64,000 bases of DNA from Neorhizobium galegae (GTDB lineage: Bacteria; Pseudomonadota; Alphaproteobacteria; Rhizobiales; Rhizobiaceae): assembly GCF_017877055.1 (NCBI RefSeq), contig NZ_JAGIPG010000005.1:248001-312000 (forward strand), written 5' to 3'. A program made the translations under genes and the position numbers. Of this stretch, positions 62,022 through 64,000 are shown one piece after another. Numbering within the stretch: the first letter of the stretch is position 1; the number at the start of each line of letters is the position of its first letter. Below the pieces are notes generated by a model. It saw nothing but the letters and a program-made list of their open reading frames with translations. It ran no database searches and was not told where the DNA came from.

Positions 62022-62561
62022 ATGCTCATGCTCGGAAGAATGCTCACGATGGCGATGGCGCTGCTTGGCGGGATCTTCTTCTCGCAGGCGCCGGAATTCG
62101 CGCAGCAATACCGCCAGCGGATCGGCGGCGCGCTCGATGAGCTGAAGATCCTGATCTCGGAATTCGACGCCCAGGCCAACCACAACGGCCTCGACCGCCA
62201 GGAGGCACTCAACATCTACTCCGCTTCGCCGCAGGCCTTCCTGCGCAACCAGGGCGATGCGATGCGGCGGACTTTTTCGCGTTACGAAATGCTCGCCGAG
62301 CAGCAGAAGGACCTCACGCTGGCGCCGCCGTTCACCAAGCCTTTTGTGGTGATGCGCAATCCCGATTCGACGACATTTGCGAATGCCTGGCGTGATTTCG
62401 TGCCGGGCGTGCCGGTGGATTTCGCCGGCCTCACCTGGGCAGCGGGCGGGCTTTTCTGCGGCTGGCTGGTTGCGGCGCTTCTGGGCGCTGCCCGTCGCGG
62501 CGTCGTGCGTTCGGTAAGGCGGCCGAAACGGATGGAGCAGACGTCGACGATTGCGAGATAA
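62022..62561 (+). CDS. DUF2937 family membrane protein
   Basis: A 179-residue protein of DUF2937. The first hydrophobic segment (MLTMAMALLGGIFFSQ) is followed by APEFAQQYRQRIGGALDELKILISEFDAQANHNGL, typical of the family, and a second membrane helix lies near residues 137-157 before a basic tail. It probably spans the inner membrane twice with a periplasmic or cytoplasmic central part. Function is unknown. A tRNA gene on the other strand follows 7 bases after the stop. Confidence 0.85.
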   Translation: MLMLGRMLTMAMALLGGIFFSQAPEFAQQYRQRIGGALDELKILISEFDAQANHNGLDRQEALNIYSASPQAFLRNQGDAMRRTFSRYEMLAEQQKDLTLAPPFTKPFVVMRNPDSTTFANAWRDFVPGVPVDFAGLTWAAGGLFCGWLVAALLGAARRGVVRSVRRPKRMEQTSTIAR

Positions 62562-62568
62562 ACGGGAG

Positions 62569-62645
62569 TGGTGATCCCAGATGGATTCGAACCATCGGCC
62601 TCAGGATTAGGAATCCTGCGCTCTATCCTGCTGAGCTATGGGACC
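62569..62645 (-). tRNA. tRNA-Arg (anticodon CCU)
   Basis: A complete 77-base cloverleaf read on the minus strand. The acceptor stem is GGTCCCA with TGGGATC (one G-U), the anticodon loop is TTCCTAA giving anticodon CCT for AGG, the T loop has GGTTCGAATCC and the D arm has AGCTCAGCAGGATAGAGC. The 3' CCA is encoded. It is the only RNA gene seen. Confidence 0.97.
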
Positions 62646-62661
62646 ACGTGAGGAATTCCAT

Positions 62662-62694
62662 ACAAAAGGCGAGACGTTTAGCCAAGCCTTTTGT
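62662..62694 (-). terminator. Hairpin between tRNA-Arg and the amidohydrolase gene
   Basis: Perfect 9-base arms ACAAAAGGC and GCCTTTTGT, 15 bases apart, with GCGAGAC/GTCTCGC (62669-62699) as an alternative pairing. It lies directly after the amidohydrolase stop on the minus strand and could end that transcript before the tRNA gene. Confidence 0.55.
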
Positions 62695-62699
62695 CTCGC

Positions 62700-63863
62700 T
62701 CATTCGGTCAAACGCTGTTCGGCAAGCCGAACCCAATAGGAAATGCCATAGGAAATCGCCTCGTCGTCGAAATCGTAATGCGGGTTATGCAGCGCTGCGC
62801 TATCGCCGTTGCCGATGAAGATGAAGGCGCCGGGGCGGCGTTTCAGCATGAAGGCGAAATCCTCGCCGGCCATGGTCGGCTCGACATTGGTGTCGACGTT
62901 CGAGGCACCGACCACTTCTGCCGCGACGCCGATCGCGTGATCGGTTTCGAGGTCATGGTTGAAGGTAACCGGGCATTGGCGGTAATAATCGATCTCAGAC
63001 GTGGCGCCATGGGCGCTGACCATGCCTTCGACGATCTGGCGGATACGGTTTTCGGCAAGATCGCGGGTCTCTTCGCTCAGCGTCCGGACCGTGCCCCAGA
63101 GCGTCGCCTGGTCGGGGATGATGTTATACGCCGTGCCGGCGTCGAAGCGCGTCACAGAAATGACGATCGAGTGGACCGGGTCGGCGTTGCGAGCGGCGAT
63201 CGCTTGCAGGCTGCCGACCAGCTGCGAGCCGATGAAGATCGGGTCGATGGTCTTGTGCGGCTGTGCCGCATGGCCGCCGCGGCCCTTGATGATAATGGTG
63301 AAGCGGTCGGGCGCCGCCATGATGCCGCCCTTGCGGATGGCGAACTGGCCGAGCGGGATGCCCGGCATGTTATGCATGCCGTAGACTTCCTCGATGCCGA
63401 ACCGCTCCATCATGCCGTCTTCGACCATCGCCAGCGCACCGGCGCCGCCCTCTTCGGCGGGCTGGAAGATCAGCGCCACGGTGCCGTTGAAATTGCGGGT
63501 TTCCGCGAGGTATTTCGCCGCGCCCAGCAGCATCGACGTGTGCCCGTCATGGCCGCAGGCGTGCATCTTGCCGGGGCTCTTCGAAGCCCAGGGCTTGCCG
63601 GTAATTTCGGTGAGCGGCAGGGCGTCCATGTCGGCGCGCAGCCCGATCGTGCGGCCGCCCGGGCCTTTCCCACGGATGATGCCGACGACGCCGGTGCGGC
63701 CGATGCCGGGCACGACTTCATCGACGCCGAATTCTCTCAGCTTCTGTTCCACGAAGGAGGCGGTGTTCTCGACCTCGTAAAGAATCTCGGGATTTTCATG
63801 AAGGTATCGTCGCCACTCGCTGACTTCGCCCTGGAGTTCGGCGGCTCGGTTCAAAATCGGCAT
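62700..63863 (-). CDS. M20 family metallopeptidase/amidohydrolase (hippurate hydrolase-like)
   Basis: A 387-residue metal-dependent amidohydrolase of the M20D type (HipO/IAA-amino acid hydrolase group). The metal ligands lie in HACGHDGHTSMLLGAA near residue 100, FQPAEEGGAGA near 135 and HNPHYDFDDEAI near the C-terminus; the dimerisation domain has GRGGHAAQPHKTIDPI. Such enzymes remove acyl groups from N-acyl amino acids. The ATG begins MPILNRAAELQGEV, preceded by CAGGGAA. The 137 bases from the start to the window end contain its promoter. Confidence 0.88.
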   Translation of the reverse strand: MPILNRAAELQGEVSEWRRYLHENPEILYEVENTASFVEQKLREFGVDEVVPGIGRTGVVGIIRGKGPGGRTIGLRADMDALPLTEITGKPWASKSPGKMHACGHDGHTSMLLGAAKYLAETRNFNGTVALIFQPAEEGGAGALAMVEDGMMERFGIEEVYGMHNMPGIPLGQFAIRKGGIMAAPDRFTIIIKGRGGHAAQPHKTIDPIFIGSQLVGSLQAIAARNADPVHSIVISVTRFDAGTAYNIIPDQATLWGTVRTLSEETRDLAENRIRQIVEGMVSAHGATSEIDYYRQCPVTFNHDLETDHAIGVAAEVVGASNVDTNVEPTMAGEDFAFMLKRRPGAFIFIGNGDSAALHNPHYDFDDEAISYGISYWVRLAEQRLTE

Positions 63864-64000
63864 ACTATTCCCTGTTGTTGGCTGGTCACGCGGTTATGAC
63901 AAGTCCTCCCGGCCGGAGTGTGCCTGTCATGATTGACGTAATCAATCTTCTTTGCCATTGCTTGGCCATATAGAACGCATATGCGCCACACTCGTTAAGC

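Noticed and set aside
62569..62645. tRNA-Arg as an integration site of a genomic island
   Set aside because: No integrase, direct repeat of the tRNA 3' end, or change in base composition is visible on either side within the window.

Overview
The window is about 64 kb of GC-rich chromosome that reads as core genome of an alphaproteobacterium, most likely a member of Rhizobiaceae (Rhizobium/Agrobacterium group). The main evidence is the fused TCA layout sdhCDAB ... mdh-sucCD-sucAB-lpdA, an F1-ATPase operon (atpHAGDC) without the F0 genes, a Shemin-pathway hemA, an Omp19-type lipoprotein, and rhizobial intergenic palindromes. No rRNA, CRISPR array, prophage or insertion sequence was seen. The only tRNA is tRNA-Arg(CCU).

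Layout. 1-1.4 kb: small membrane protein, a lysine-methyltransferase-like protein and a secreted protein. 1.6-5.5 kb: succinate dehydrogenase, with a DUF3052 gene wedged between sdhA and sdhB. 5.7-7.4 kb: Omp19-like lipoprotein and ZapE. 7.6-18.8 kb: mdh, sucC, sucD, sucA, sucB and lpdA, interrupted by small passenger genes (YciI-like, MAPEG, a secreted protein, an SDR). 18.8-27.5 kb: housekeeping mix (GFA protein, cytochrome b561, TraB/GumN protein, xerC, acyltransferase, GNAT, AAA ATPase, priA). 27.8-32.8 kb: F1-ATPase. 33-42 kb: LysR regulator, NAD-dependent molybdenum formate dehydrogenase (fdsGBA, fdhD, fdsD) and an oxalate/formate-type MFS carrier. 42-47 kb: aldo/keto reductase, a soluble twin-PAS chemoreceptor with cheW, and arginase. 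47-53.5 kb: tamB and tamA. 54-58 kb: a molybdenum hydroxylase of the CoxSLM type. 58-64 kb: hemA, dxr, a flavin monooxygenase-like protein, a DUF2937 protein, tRNA-Arg and an M20 amidohydrolase.

Functionally the region concentrates respiratory carbon metabolism. The TCA enzymes supply NADH, reduced quinone and succinyl-CoA. Succinyl-CoA also feeds HemA for haem. Formate dehydrogenase adds NADH from formate, and the F1 sector makes ATP. An FNR/FixK-type box ahead of hemA suggests oxygen control of haem synthesis.

Most genes are ordinary. The more unusual signals lie between genes: a hairpin between the Shine-Dalgarno sequence and the start codon of sucA within a multi-hairpin leader; a 44-bp palindrome present twice; a mosaic element between fdsA and fdhD; an inverted repeat between coxS and coxL; and a long perfect AT-rich palindrome before mdh. 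I did not find a convincing wholly new multi-gene system.
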